From contig AP026145.1 of the NCBI GenBank assembly GCA_030295235.1, forward strand, positions 808,501-872,500: a stretch of 64,000 bases of DNA, given 5' to 3'. The DNA comes from Fistulifera solaris (taxonomy: Eukaryota; Bacillariophyta; Bacillariophyceae; Naviculales; Stauroneidaceae). The translations under genes were made by a program, and so were the position numbers. A model generated the notes under the pieces. The model saw only the letters and a program-made list of their open reading frames with translations, was not told the origin of the DNA and searched no databases. Below are positions 1 through 9,656 of the stretch, piece after piece; the stretch's first letter is position 1, and each line of letters opens with the position of its first letter.

Positions 1-2
1 CG

Positions 3-760
3 ATTGTACAGGAACTTCAGTCGACGGCGGAAGCCGCCATTGCTGCGGTATCGAAAAAACACCCTCTTGAAGAGAATGCCTCGTCCGCCAAGCAGCCCAC
101 GTATTCCAAACGCCGCAAAAGGCCAGTTTGGGAGAATGCGAGCGCCGACTGGCTTCCTTACAAGCCGAGAACAGTTTACTCAAACGTCACTTGCACAACA
201 TTGCCAACAAGTCGGCCGCTCTCCAGACGGAACAGAAAGCCGCGGAAGCCCAGATCCGTCATTTGTGGAGTAGTAACGCGACTCAACAGCAATTGGATGC
301 GGCGGTGAACAATCTCACCGAGCTGTATTCGGATTACGGGAAACGTCGACAAGATGAACTTTCGTTTCATTTGGAGCAACTACGACGACTGGCAAATCCC
401 ACCAACGTGACGAAAATGGGTTTATGGGCATTGGGACAGCAGTCCGTCTTAAAAAAGAATCCCATTGCCGGTATGCTGCAAAAGGAACTCGACATTACCG
501 CACAGCAAGGTCGTAAAATAGTCGAACAACGGGAAAAGATTCGTCACGTGTCGTCGAACTTAAAAGAATGTTTGGATCTATTGGGAAAGCTACAGACGTT
601 ATGTGAAAAGAAGACGAACATTTTCCATGATCGCATGTCGAAGTGCCGAGAAATCTTGACGCCACGACAAGTAGTGAAACTGATTCTATGGATTCATGAT
701 CACGCACAAGTCCTCGAGAACGTTTGTCCTGGATGGGGATCCGAGACACTTCATTCCTAA
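3..760 (+). CDS. bZIP transcription factor, C-terminal part (5' end outside window)
   Basis: The gene enters from upstream of the window. From base 128 to the stop at 758-760 the frame encodes a leucine-zipper-like stretch (heptads around LASLQAENSLLKRHL), then a conserved block with YSDYGKRRQDELSFHLEQL and NPTNVTKMGLW, and near the end ILTPRQVVKLILWI. This combination is typical, from memory, of the C-terminal extension of diatom bZIP factors, so a nuclear DNA-binding regulator is inferred. The preceding basic, NLS-like segment (SKRRKRP) lies in a different frame (bases 3 to about 125), and no intron of normal size fits between them. A one-base break near base 126 is likely. The DNA-contacting basic region (N-x7-R) is not seen intact, so the bZIP call rests on zipper and C-terminal block only. 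Confidence 0.6.
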
Positions 761-1563
761 AAAAATGATGGACCGGCTTAAGATCGACGATAGATCTAGG
801 TTTAGTAATAGCCACAGTAACTATGTTTAGCATAAATAAAGTAGCCTGGTTCATTTGTCTAAAATGCATGTTGGTCTTGTGCCTCTCTCTAGCTTTACAT
901 AGCAGCACCACGAACTCAGAACTCAGAAAGGGTCAAGGTTGGAAAATGACAAGCGCACGCACTTCCAATTATTTTTCCCTCCATTCTCGAAAGAAAAGTG
1001 ACGCACACTGTAACGTGTGATTGTCCGTTATTTTGACAAACGCAAGGAAAAAGGAAATGATCTATGGATTAAAATGTACAGTGAAGAATAAACAGTTTCC
1101 GTTCAGATACGGCGCGCTCGTAACGGAAAGAAAGCAAGAACCATCGTACAGTTTTTCTCATAGAATCAAGGAATTCATTCCGCGCGAGCTGGACCGTGCG
1201 CCAAGAGTGTCTTCCGTTTGACTTTTATCCTCCACGGTGCAGCAAAAGTGTGTCTCTTTCGGACCAATAGTATCCAGGCCATTCAACTCATGAACTCGCA
1301 ACACAACCTCTCTTTGGATAAACACTAAACCCATTCGTTCGTCAAGTGTTTTCGCTAGAACTCACTGCAACAAGTCGAAATACTCCTTGCGGCTTTGGAT
1401 AACAAATCGCGCGAGCGAAGACAATTATTTTTCTGATCGTTACTTGACACCCAAAACGTCAAGAACGGTTTCAAAACATCCATCGAAAGACAGCCAGAAC
1501 TGCGAACCGTTTTTTGTCAGTCAAAGACTTTCCTCTTCCCGCATTACAACAAATCCCATAACA
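761..1563. other. Intergenic, 0.8 kb
   Basis: This holds the 3' flank of the bZIP gene and the presumed promoter and 5' UTR of the SQD2-like gene. Short open frames are present but show no recognisable protein features. No repeat or RNA gene is seen. Confidence 0.6.
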
Positions 1564-3123
1564 ATGAAGTTTTCAACATTCGTATACCTGCTGTGTGCGC
1601 CCCTGATGGTGAATGCCTTTCAAACTTCAACTACGAAGCCATCATTGAATCCGGCGTCCTCGTCGGCGTTGTTCGGTATCAAGAAGAAGAAGAACGACCT
1701 TACCACGCAAGTTCCGGCTTTGAATCGTCACCCGCCTCGTAAAATTTGTTTAATGGTGGAGCCCACTCCCTTTACTCACGTCTCTGGATATGCGAACCGA
1801 TTCAAAGAGATGTTGAAATTTATGAAAAAGGCTGGCGACGACGTCGAAGTCTTGACCGTCGATTCCAAGACTCCGGCAGCCAAGTTACCCACAGATTTCA
1901 AAGGCTATCCCATTCAACACACGCAAGGGTTCACCTTTCCCCTCTATAATCATATTTCCCTCACGGTCGATTTGCCAGAGATGAAGGGGGCTCGCATTTT
2001 GGAAGAGAAGCAAGTGGACTTGATCCACGTCACGTCTCCCCGGATTCATGCTCTTTGCTGCTATTTTCTACGCTCGGGTGATGTGCACCCCGCTGGTGAT
2101 GAGTTATCACACACATCTTCCGACCTACGGTACGTTGTGTAATGCAATCATGCAAAAAGGCGTTGCTTTTGTCTATAGGTTCTAACCAACCGCTTTGATT
2201 TAGGCAAAAACTACCTAGGCTTTATTCCAGGCATTGAAAATCTTTGCTGGGAAGCCTTGCGCTGGGCGCATTCGCGAGCTGACTTGACTTTGGTGACGTC
2301 CCCACAAATGCAAGATGAGTTGCGCAAGAACGGAATCCCCCGTGTGGATGTGTGGCGCAAGGGTATTGACACGGAACGCTTTGATCCAGCATTTAAGAGT
2401 CTGGAAATGCGTCAGAGAATGTCGAATGGCAATCCCGATGATTTCTTGATGGTGTATGTGGGACGATTGGGGGCCGAAAAACGACTCAAGGATATCAAAG
2501 CGATGCAAGAAAAGTTGGGACCCAAAGCTCGATTGTGCATTGTCGGTACTGGGCCGCAGAAAGAGGAACTAGAAAAGTTCTTTGACGGTACTAACACTGT
2601 CTTTATGGGGCAGCTGTCGGGAGATGAGTTGTCTCAAGCATTTGCGTCAGCGGATGTATTTGTAATGCCCTCCGATTCCGAGACTCTTGGATTCGTCGTA
2701 CTCGAAAGTATGGCCAGTGGAGTTCCAGTGGTAGGTGCCGCAGCTGGTGGTATTCCTGACTTGATCGATAATGAGCAAACAGGATACTTGTGCGAACCTG
2801 GCAACACCGAAGACTTTGTGAGGCGCTTGCGTGCTCTACAGGATACGGAACATCGCGCGGCCATGGGCAAGGCGGCTCGCGCGGAAGCCGAGAAATGGGG
2901 CTGGGAGGCAGCAACTTCCTATTTGCGAAATGTTCAGTACGAAAAGGCGCTGATTAACTTTCACAGTCGCGCCTTTGGCGGATTTGGTCGGCCTCGTACG
3001 GCTGGCATGTGGCGATTGTTGGGATGGCGCATCCGGCATATTTTCCGAAGAGCCGTCCGCTCTCCGGTCACCTTGCTGTCTTCTTTGCAACGGCGCTGGT
3101 GCCAGTTGCGTGGAGTGGTATAA
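1564..3123 (+). CDS. SQD2: Plastid sulfoquinovosyltransferase, SQD2-like (GT4)
   Basis: This is a family GT4 glycosyltransferase that should transfer sulfoquinovose from UDP-sulfoquinovose to diacylglycerol, the last step of thylakoid sulfolipid synthesis. Start ATG 1564 gives a signal peptide ending VNA-FQ, a diatom plastid-targeting motif. The N-terminal domain has VEPTPFTHVSGYANRF and later VMSYHTHLPTYG; the C-terminal GT4 domain has YVGRLGAEKRL, PSDSETLGFVVLESMASG and GVPVVGAAAGGIPDL. Exon 1 is 1564-2129, exon 2 is 2204-3123, and the 74-nt intron starts gtacgt and ends ttag. Exon 1 carries one surplus base in the C run 2038-2041: without it SPGFMLFAAIFYARV leads into the HTH motif, and the total becomes 1,485 nt, or 494 aa. 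The break is probably a sequence error. Other GT4 enzymes are possible, but the N-terminal motif is SQD2-like. Confidence 0.88.
2130..2203 (+). other. Spliceosomal intron in SQD2-like gene
   Basis: GT at 2130 and AG at 2202-2203, with a TCTAAC branch-point-like sequence near 2181. Joining the flanks gives HLPTYGKNYLGFIPG, which matches the SQD2 family. Confidence 0.85.
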
Positions 3124-3203
3124 GAATACCATGACGCAGATCTTTTGTGTGTGATTAATAGTCTACTCCATATCTATATGCGTTCCACGTATTCATTGTA
3201 GTA

Positions 3204-3708
3204 TTATGAGCATGTTTTCCACGCCATGAGAACAGACTGCGTCATAGACAACCATGATATTGAATCTGTCATTAAATTAGGCTGGTTTCCTTCGAGCCAC
3301 ATGTGTCCTACGCCAATTTGAATCGTCCACGACAATATCCAAAGAACGGCAACGCATGCCTTTCGACGATTCTTCATCTTGTCGTTGGCAAACACCACCG
3401 AAGCCACTCCCACTACAACCGAGGTAGAGAGCGGCTGCACTAGCAGCCCACGTAAAAGGCTCTATTACCCAAGTTAACACGGCAATCGTTCCATGCACTG
3501 CGTACCACAGATGATGCAGGAAAATGGGTGGGAAACGTCGAAGGTGAGCGCTTTGCAACACGAACGAAACAAGCAGAATGAATGTTCCGTATTCGATGGG
3601 AATCAAAACACAATGGAGATACTGATTCCGCACATTTTGATGCGCCCTTTCGTACTGCTTCATATCGATTTCATGTTGCATTCGTAGTGATTCTATCCAT
3701 GTTGGCAT
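3204..3708 (-). CDS. DUF962/Mpo1-like membrane protein (frame break)
   Basis: Starts at ATG 3708. Early residues YERAHQNVRNQYLHCVLIPI resemble the opening motif of the DUF962 (YGL010w/Mpo1) family; hydrophobic segments follow, and the end contains WTIQIGVGHMWLEG, matching the family's second motif (W-x-Q-x2-GH-x2-x-E). Yeast Mpo1 is an Fe-dependent dioxygenase in alpha-oxidation of 2-hydroxy fatty acids at the ER, so a similar role is possible but not shown. The two halves lie in different frames, switching at about 3441 inside the membrane region. Removing one base there gives 504 nt (167 aa). No intron signals fit. It is tail-to-tail with the SQD2-like gene, only 80 nt away. Confidence 0.65.
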
Positions 3709-4135
3709 GTTTTTTCTTTCTTAATGTGAGTAGAACTACAAACGACCTGCTCTTCCCGAAGTAATGACTTGTTTATTCCCTCTTTGTGCGTCTTGCTCTT
3801 TGATATCGAGATTATTGATATTACTAAGTACGCAGCAAAGGAGTTATGATAGGAAGGTCTTTGCTTCATTCTCTCAAGCTCGACGATGCCGAGAAGCAAA
3901 AAACAACGAGTGCCATTTATTTTCAGCCCGGTGCCTTTTTCCGGGTACCTAAACGAAGATTTTAGCTAAAGGCTATAGATTTGATAATCTTTTCAATCCA
4001 TGAAAAAAAAAGAAAATGGCTTTACTTATATATATAATTAACATTTATTCATTGTTATTGAAGTTAAGTTACTCGATATTGCGACTGCAAATGGTGTCAT
4101 GACATTGACACGGATCTCAAACACAAGACGTTGCC
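3709..4135. other. Intergenic, 0.4 kb
   Basis: AT-rich, with a tatatataattaa stretch near 4030. It separates the start of the DUF962-like gene from the 3' end of the next minus-strand gene. No other feature seen. Confidence 0.5.
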
Positions 4136-4531
4136 TCAGCAATCAGCAGCATGAAGACCATCGAAGGCCATGGTAATGTGCTCCAAAAACTCTTCCTCCG
4201 CCAAAGCCGATGAGCGAAGATATTGCTGGCGCATCTCACTTTCCGCATTGTCATCATGGATGATGCAGCTCATTTCACTCCAATCTTCCGCACTGCTTTG
4301 TTGAAACAACTGCGGGCGAACAAAGTCGCGCTGTTCTTTTTTGTTCTCTAAGAGAGCTAGGGGCTCATAAGTTTCATCTTCCATAATCGTTGGCAAGATG
4401 GTGGAGAAGGGGTATCGTCGACGACGAGAGACACGGTTGTTTTCCATGCTGCCGATGATGAGCGTAGATTTAAACGAAAAGCGACCGCTTTGCTTGCTTG
4501 CGCCAGTCGAAGGGAGCACGGGGTACATCAT
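4136..4531 (-). CDS. Small hypothetical protein (131 aa), paralogue of 5480-5896
   Basis: I do not recognise the family. The first ATG in frame is 4531 (MMYPVLPSTG). The middle is basic (NNRVSRRRRYPFS), then acidic (IMEDETYEPLALL), and the C-terminus reads RSSALAEEEFLEHITMAFDG. That tail aligns with RSKAMDEDDFSKITMVCEDL in the neighbouring minus-strand gene, including the closing ITMxxxxLH, so the two look like an old tandem duplication. There is no signal peptide or membrane segment. Function unknown; a short regulatory protein would fit the charged composition, but this is speculation. Confidence 0.55.
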   Translation of the reverse strand: MMYPVLPSTGASKQSGRFSFKSTLIIGSMENNRVSRRRRYPFSTILPTIMEDETYEPLALLENKKEQRDFVRPQLFQQSSAEDWSEMSCIIHDDNAESEMRQQYLRSSALAEEEFLEHITMAFDGLHAADC

Positions 4532-5479
4532 GATAGTTTTGAGAGTTTGATAGCTTGAGAAATGATTCAATATGCTTTTTGTGAGCGTGATAATGTGATC
4601 GGATGTTCATTTATTCTTTCGTGGATTATGTGCTGTTTTCGTCCGTTTCCGCGGAGACGCGAGCGAAACACGACACAATTTTTGTGAGTGTCGACCGGCG
4701 CGCGAATCGAAAAGCTATGTATAGATAGCCATAACCTCGTAGTGGTACAAGTAATCATTAAGCCTATAACGTGATAGAAAAATCCGCGAACCGTGTCAAT
4801 TTTCACGCCAAACGAAAACAAACTCGTCATCGACCATGGACGACGATGACGGACTAAGAGCTCGTTGAAAAACGATGCAACTATGGAAGAAATCACCTTC
4901 TCATCTTATAAGTCGGAATGGAAGAGATGAATGGATGCTGCGGTCTTATTTTTGAGATTGGCGGCAAGTTCGAGGGTCGAAGGGAGAATCGGATTTTACA
5001 GGTACGCACGAAAATCCGATGTAGCATCAGGAGCTACAAGGTCGAATCTATGTTTGCGGTCATGAATTTTCCTCCAACTCATATCAGAGTATCCGTAGGT
5101 ACTTTACTTATGTTCGAAGCATTTAAAATAGTCATCATGTCGGCAATGGGAGTGCTGTCGACAAAGAAATTGTACATACGTTATACAAATCTATACAACT
5201 TAATGATTGCAGAATTAAACTACGCATGGATAAAGCAATAATATGAAGATAAATGCTCCTTTATTTCTTTTGTGTGACTTTATCCACCAGAGACCATTAA
5301 CGAGTCTCGTGTATTCTCGGCGGAGCACCAGTCCTTCTTCACGACGAAGTCAATCGAGATTTTTTCTCGACGCGATGAAACATCATCTTTCTAATAAAAG
5401 AGCCATATTTGCGATTTTTGTTTTATTTCAATGTATATCTATGCGCGCTTAACCGAGAGCAACGTATGAAAAGAAGCGA
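4532..5479. other. Intergenic, 0.95 kb between two small paralogues
   Basis: Contains the upstream region of the 4136-4531 gene and the downstream region of the 5480-5896 gene. Plus-strand open frames at 4918-5241 and 5243-5452 show no family features or biased composition and were not called. Confidence 0.5.
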
Positions 5480-5896
5480 TCAGAAAGAGTGATTCCAAAT
5501 AGCCGGACTTCGCGTATTTAGCCGTGCCTGAGGGTGGTGAAGATCTTCACACACCATGGTAATCTTGGAAAAATCATCCTCGTCCATGGCTTTGGAACGA
5601 CGATGTTTTCGCTTCGTGCTGATTGCGACTGGGGAAACATGACTCTCATCGACGATGCGCTCTTCCATCTTGACTCGCTTTCGCATCGTCACACGAGGAG
5701 CACCAGGCATTTCAATAACCTCGTCTTCCTCGATCGTATACAAGGCTCTGCGAAGCTTGTTAGGGAGTGGCATCGGAATGGGAGTAAGAGGGTCCTCGTG
5801 GTCGATCAACTTGACCACCGCATGCAACTCGACCGCCGAGCGAGCTTGCTGAGGCTGCGGCTTGTGAGTGTTCAATGAGAACAAGTGGAAGATCAT
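5480..5896 (-). CDS. Small hypothetical protein (138 aa), paralogue of 4136-4531
   Basis: ATG 5896 (MIFHLFSLN) was chosen because it aligns with the start of the paralogue and because the longer upstream frame looks like 5' UTR. Visible features are a proline-rich segment (LTPIPMPLPNKLRRAL), an acidic patch (YTIEEDEVIEMPG), a basic cluster (TKRKHRRSK) and the shared motif EDDFSKITMVCEDLH. No signal peptide, membrane segment or known domain was seen. The repeated motif in both genes suggests a conserved binding element. Function unknown. Confidence 0.55.
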   Translation of the reverse strand: MIFHLFSLNTHKPQPQQARSAVELHAVVKLIDHEDPLTPIPMPLPNKLRRALYTIEEDEVIEMPGAPRVTMRKRVKMEERIVDESHVSPVAISTKRKHRRSKAMDEDDFSKITMVCEDLHHPQARLNTRSPAIWNHSF

Positions 5897-6869
5897 GATG
5901 CTTGGTAGTTTTAATGCGAAATGAATCGATCTGATTTTTTGTGAGGATGAAATTATGATCAAAAAGTGGCATGCTGTTGTTTTGTTCTTGTGGCGCAGTT
6001 TTCTTTTTGCAATGAAACGCCGGGAGCGGTTTTCAAAGTGCCGTTTTTTCTGAGTCACGCTTGTATTATACACATTGGCTGATAGTGACATACCAAGCCT
6101 TTATCCTTAACGGAAACTGAAGAAAACGGACGCTCCGTGCCGGTTTTCAGCGGCGTTTCTCCCGCTGCGCACCATGATGATAAACGGTCGAACAATCATC
6201 AATCGATACAATTATCTCATTGAACTCATTAAATGAGCTCAACCATGACAGCAACGACTGACGGATGGTACTTAATGTCTAATATTTGTCAACAAATGGA
6301 ACCAAGGACACACAATATGCTTTGAGTTGTTGCACATTGACAGCCTTTCCATGTCATTGAATGAGTGCCGTTGCTGATATCACCTCAAAACAAAACAAGA
6401 TGAGAGCATGCATGCGTGCTTCAAGAAGTGATGCCTCTGTTTTGAAGACCAGAAGATAACACAGCGTTTGCCTTGGTGGCGGGAAACGACGTTAAAATTC
6501 TGCCTCGCCGTAGGGTCTACGTAGAAAATTGTACCTAGAGGCAGAATTTTAACGTCCTTTCCGTGTTGAGCTCTGTTATTATTTGAAGTGTTCCGAGTTT
6601 CGGCGAGGCACGTGGTTCTCTACCCTTGCTCTACCAGTGACTGTCTTACCGGCTTACATTTCCAATAGTAGAAGTAGTGTCCCTTTGAGTGTGACGTGGA
6701 ACTGGCTTTTTGCTACGACGTGGAAAGGAGAAAACGAGAAAAAGTGAGGTGGTTTACTTTCCCATGATTGACACACGACGATAACCAACGAAATAGAGAA
6801 AACAAACAATTGTATGCGTTCCTAGTTTTCCCTGCCTTATTAGTGTGGTCTATTCGATTGAACGGTACC
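5897..6869. other. Intergenic, 1.0 kb
   Basis: A promoter region shared by divergent genes (5480-5896 minus, 6870-7856 plus). It contains the perfect inverted repeat listed separately at 6488-6556. Nothing else recognised. Confidence 0.5.
6488..6556. repeat. Perfect 19-nt inverted repeat with 31-nt spacer
   Basis: The left arm gacgttaaaattctgcctc (6488-6506) is exactly complementary to the right arm gaggcagaattttaacgtc (6538-6556). Inside the spacer, tagg and ccta can extend the stem past a short bulge. A perfect 19-bp stem is far beyond chance at this distance. It could be a hairpin RNA, a regulatory cruciform or the ends of a tiny mobile element. Confidence 0.85.
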
Positions 6870-7856
6870 ATGCACCTCTCAATATTGGTATCAGCATGCG
6901 CTGTTGTGTCGGTGCAAAGCTTTACAGTAGCACCATCGGTGCATCGACGACCATCCCCATTCTCCTTATCATCGGCTCCATCCCTCAACAATCAGCAAGA
7001 GTTTCAAGAAACATCGGAAGTCACGAACAAGAAGTCATGGAAAGATGACGGCTTTGTTTTTGGCTTGAGTGATTCGGGTTTACAGCGGCCGAAAGGCAAA
7101 GTAGCCATGACCGTCGTTGATGGAGATTCTCTCGAAACCAAGCCCTATCAAGTCGTCTTGGTCCTATCGACACTGTTCGGTCACGCGGCCTTTTTCATGA
7201 ACGCCATGATGGGTATTTGGGCGCAGCAGAATTATCAACTGGGACCGGCCGCTCTCCAAACTACGAGCTTGACACTCGCGAGTTGGGTTTTGGCCGATTT
7301 GGGCAGTGGCATTTTGCACTGGTCAGTGGATAATTATGGGAACGGACGTACTCCCATCATGGGAGGGATCATTGCCGCCTTTCAAGGGCATCATTCGGCG
7401 CCTTGGACGATTACGCAACGCGGCTTTTGCAACAATGTATACAAATTGTGTTTGCCGTTCGGTCTAGCGCCCGTCACGCTCTTGACATGGCTGGGTGCGG
7501 GCCCCCAGACGATTCTATTTGCCACGACGTTTTGTGTATTGGAAATATTATCTCAAGAATTTCATAAATGGTCGCATATGCTGGGAAGTGAGACGCCGGG
7601 TTGGGTGAATCGCCTGCAAGCTTTAGGACTCACCGTGTCGCGCAAAACGCACGGATTGCACCATTTGGCTCCTTACGAAGGCAATTACTCTATTATTTCG
7701 GGTGTCACGAATCGTATACTGGATCAGACAGGTTTTTTTCGAAGACTGGAGCACTTGATATATCGATGGAATGGAGTAGAAGCGAACGCGTGGAAGCTTG
7801 ATGCCGAGCTCAAGGAGAGGACTTTGCGTGGAGACTATTCGTTGCGCAAAGGATGA
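6870..7856 (+). CDS. FAD4: Plastid FAD4-type fatty acid desaturase (Kua/TMEM189 family)
   Basis: A 328-aa protein of the Kua/TMEM189/B-domain family (PF10520). The start MHLSILVSACAVVSVQS-FTV gives a signal peptide with a Phe after cleavage, so plastid import is expected. Family histidine motifs are present: ADLGSGILHWSVDNYG, FQGHHSAPWTIT, EFHKWSHM and KTHGLHHLAPYEGNY. Plant FAD4 introduces the delta-3-trans double bond into palmitate at sn-2 of phosphatidylglycerol in thylakoids, a lipid known from diatom plastids, so that reaction is the best inference. The related plasmanylethanolamine desaturase is the alternative, less likely for a plastid protein. No intron; the frame is intact. The earlier in-frame stretch before 6870 is presumably 5' UTR. 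Confidence 0.82.
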   Translation: MHLSILVSACAVVSVQSFTVAPSVHRRPSPFSLSSAPSLNNQQEFQETSEVTNKKSWKDDGFVFGLSDSGLQRPKGKVAMTVVDGDSLETKPYQVVLVLSTLFGHAAFFMNAMMGIWAQQNYQLGPAALQTTSLTLASWVLADLGSGILHWSVDNYGNGRTPIMGGIIAAFQGHHSAPWTITQRGFCNNVYKLCLPFGLAPVTLLTWLGAGPQTILFATTFCVLEILSQEFHKWSHMLGSETPGWVNRLQALGLTVSRKTHGLHHLAPYEGNYSIISGVTNRILDQTGFFRRLEHLIYRWNGVEANAWKLDAELKERTLRGDYSLRKG

Positions 7857-8093
7857 ATAGTATAAGTACTACTCCGGTAACGAAAAGCATAGAAACATGC
7901 TTCTTCTGTAGTTTGCTAATTTACATAATATAAAGTGTCATTGGTTAGCAACAAAATGCGTCATAAGTCCCTAGCGGAATGCGTCAGAACTAACTACGGA
8001 TTGCCTAGCTTATTACTGTTATTCTGCCACCGCAATGAAACCCTCTTGGGAAATGTTACCAGGGAGGACTAATCGCGAAGCAGCATCAGTTGT

Positions 8094-8895
8094 TTAAATG
8101 GTGCGTCTCTTGCCAGAGCCTTTTCCGGAGCCTTTGCCTGATCCCTTGCCGGACTTTTTAGAGCCTCCTTTGCCCTTTCCGGACTTGCTGCTTCCCTTGC
8201 CTTTTCCTTTTCCAGACTTCTTGGAGCTCTTCTTGCCTTTTCCTTTGCCTTTGCCGGACTTGCTGCTTCCCTTACCTTTACCCTTTCCGGAGCTTCCTTT
8301 GCCTTTGCCCTTTCCTTTTCCAGAGCTTCCTTTGCCAGGAGCGACTCCCTTTCTGGAGCTGCTACTTCCCTTGCCAGGGATGACTCCCTTTCCGGAGTTA
8401 GGAGTATCATCGCTACTGCTGACCGGTGCCGCTCCTTTTCCGGGGTGGCTGATGCTTCCTTTGCCAGGTGCCACTCCTTTTCCAGAGCTTCCTTTACCTT
8501 TTCCTGACTTGCTCATACCTTTTCCTTTTCCTTTGCCGGATTTCTTGCTCATGCCTTTACCTTTGCCCTTACCAGACTTGCTGCTTCCTTTGCCTTTGCC
8601 GGATTTCTTGCTCATTCCCTTGCCGGAGTCGCTCATGCCTTTGCCCGACATTCCCATTCCTTTGCCAGATTTGCTCATGCCCTTTCCAGATCCACCTTTA
8701 CCTTTTCCGGAGCTGGAAGAGCCCTTGCCGAGACGTCGTAGGTTCTAGAAAGGATACATTGTTAGTTGAAACTGCAACATCATGCATTGGAAGCGGACAT
8801 TTTCTTACCCTGTGCTCGCTCTCGAATGTTGCATCCCTAGCGATAGTCATCGATGCCATCAGGCAGACGAAAAGAAGATTGTAAAGGCCCTTCAT
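8094..8895 (-). CDS. Secreted SGKG-repeat protein, silaffin-like (copy 1)
   Basis: Exon 1 (8895-8809) encodes 29 residues, a signal peptide MKGLYNLLFVCLMASMTIA then RDATFESEHR; exon 2 (8744-8094) encodes the rest, 245 aa in all. The 64-nt intron is gtaag...ctag, phase 0. The mature protein is almost entirely Ser, Gly and Lys in SGKG, SGKGKG and KKSGKG units, with a short central GAAPVSSSDDTPNSG break, ending GKRRTI. A signal peptide plus very high Ser and Lys matches the definition of silaffin-like proteins, which in diatoms are phosphorylated and polyamine-modified and guide silica formation. That role is inference from composition. A paralogue with identical exon structure lies at 11204-12022. 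Confidence 0.82.
8745..8808 (-). other. Intron in SGKG copy 1
   Basis: 64-nt phase-0 intron. The position, right after codon 29, is the same in copy 2, and both second exons start with NLR. Confidence 0.85.
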
Positions 8896-9656
8896 AGTAA
8901 AGTTGGACGGTAAAACTTGTTTACACTCTCAAACCTATGATCTCAACGATGCCGATGGCGAAAATTGTGTCGTTCCTTCTTCTCGTCCGAGATCTTTGCC
9001 GACGAGAGCTTTCATCTTTCATTATTATTTTTTCATGGCATGCCGGCACGTCTCGTTCTTCTGTCGCCTGCCACACTCAATGATGATGCATTGTGTAGGT
9101 TTGTTCTCCTAAACAAACTTTATGCTTCATGGTTGACCGGCGCTGCCCTCCATTTTTGAAAATCTACCATTCGTACTCTTTTACGGATTGTACATATTTC
9201 TCGATGTCCTCAACACCGACACAGTGGTGTAGTGCAATGAGCAATGAATGCTCATTGTGTAGTGGGCTATTGTCGACGAACGGATACTATGGAGACGGAC
9301 GAGAAATTTGAAATATTTCCTCGCAAGCTGCGAGCTGCGAGCAGGCCTGGGCCTGGGGAATGCGGCCGGCTTGTAACGATCAACGATCAACGATCACGCC
9401 ATCACGTCCAAAGCTAAGGTTATTAGTGATTAGAACAACATGCAGAGTGCGAAGTAACAGTGCAAAATACCTGGTAGTAATCAATATCATGACGCTAAGG
9501 TCAGCGGTCTTAAGTTGGGAATGACTCATTTAAAACAATTCCAATTCCGACATCTAATTTCTACAGAATGAACATAATCATTTCACATTTTTCAATCTTT
9601 TACCCAGGCTTCTGATGAGTGTAACGCTCGTTGATATTCGTGATTTATCTAACTAT
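8896..9656. other. Intergenic, 0.76 kb
   Basis: Upstream of SGKG copy 1 and downstream of the epimerase gene. Holds a small hairpin at 9235-9257 (arms caatgagca and tgctcattg, loop of five) and a short gatcaac triplication near 9380. Nothing coding recognised. Confidence 0.5.
9235..9257. repeat. Short perfect hairpin (9-bp arms)
   Basis: caatgagca at 9235-9243 pairs with tgctcattg at 9249-9257 around a five-base loop. It lies between the 3' end of the epimerase gene and the SGKG promoter. Chance is possible at this size. Confidence 0.5.

Noticed and set aside
4918-5241. 107-codon plus-strand open frame
   Set aside because: No domain, signal peptide or compositional support; lies between two minus-strand genes and resembles random open sequence.
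8094-8744. Histone-tail-like SGKGKGG repeats suggesting a histone
   Set aside because: A signal peptide precedes the repeats and there is no histone fold; secreted silaffin-like protein fits better.
8098-8884. Long Pro/Leu/Phe-rich plus-strand frames opposite SGKG copy 1
   Set aside because: Antisense reading of the SGKG repeats (GGN-AAR units read as CCN/TTY on the other strand); not independent genes. The same applies at 11144-11488.
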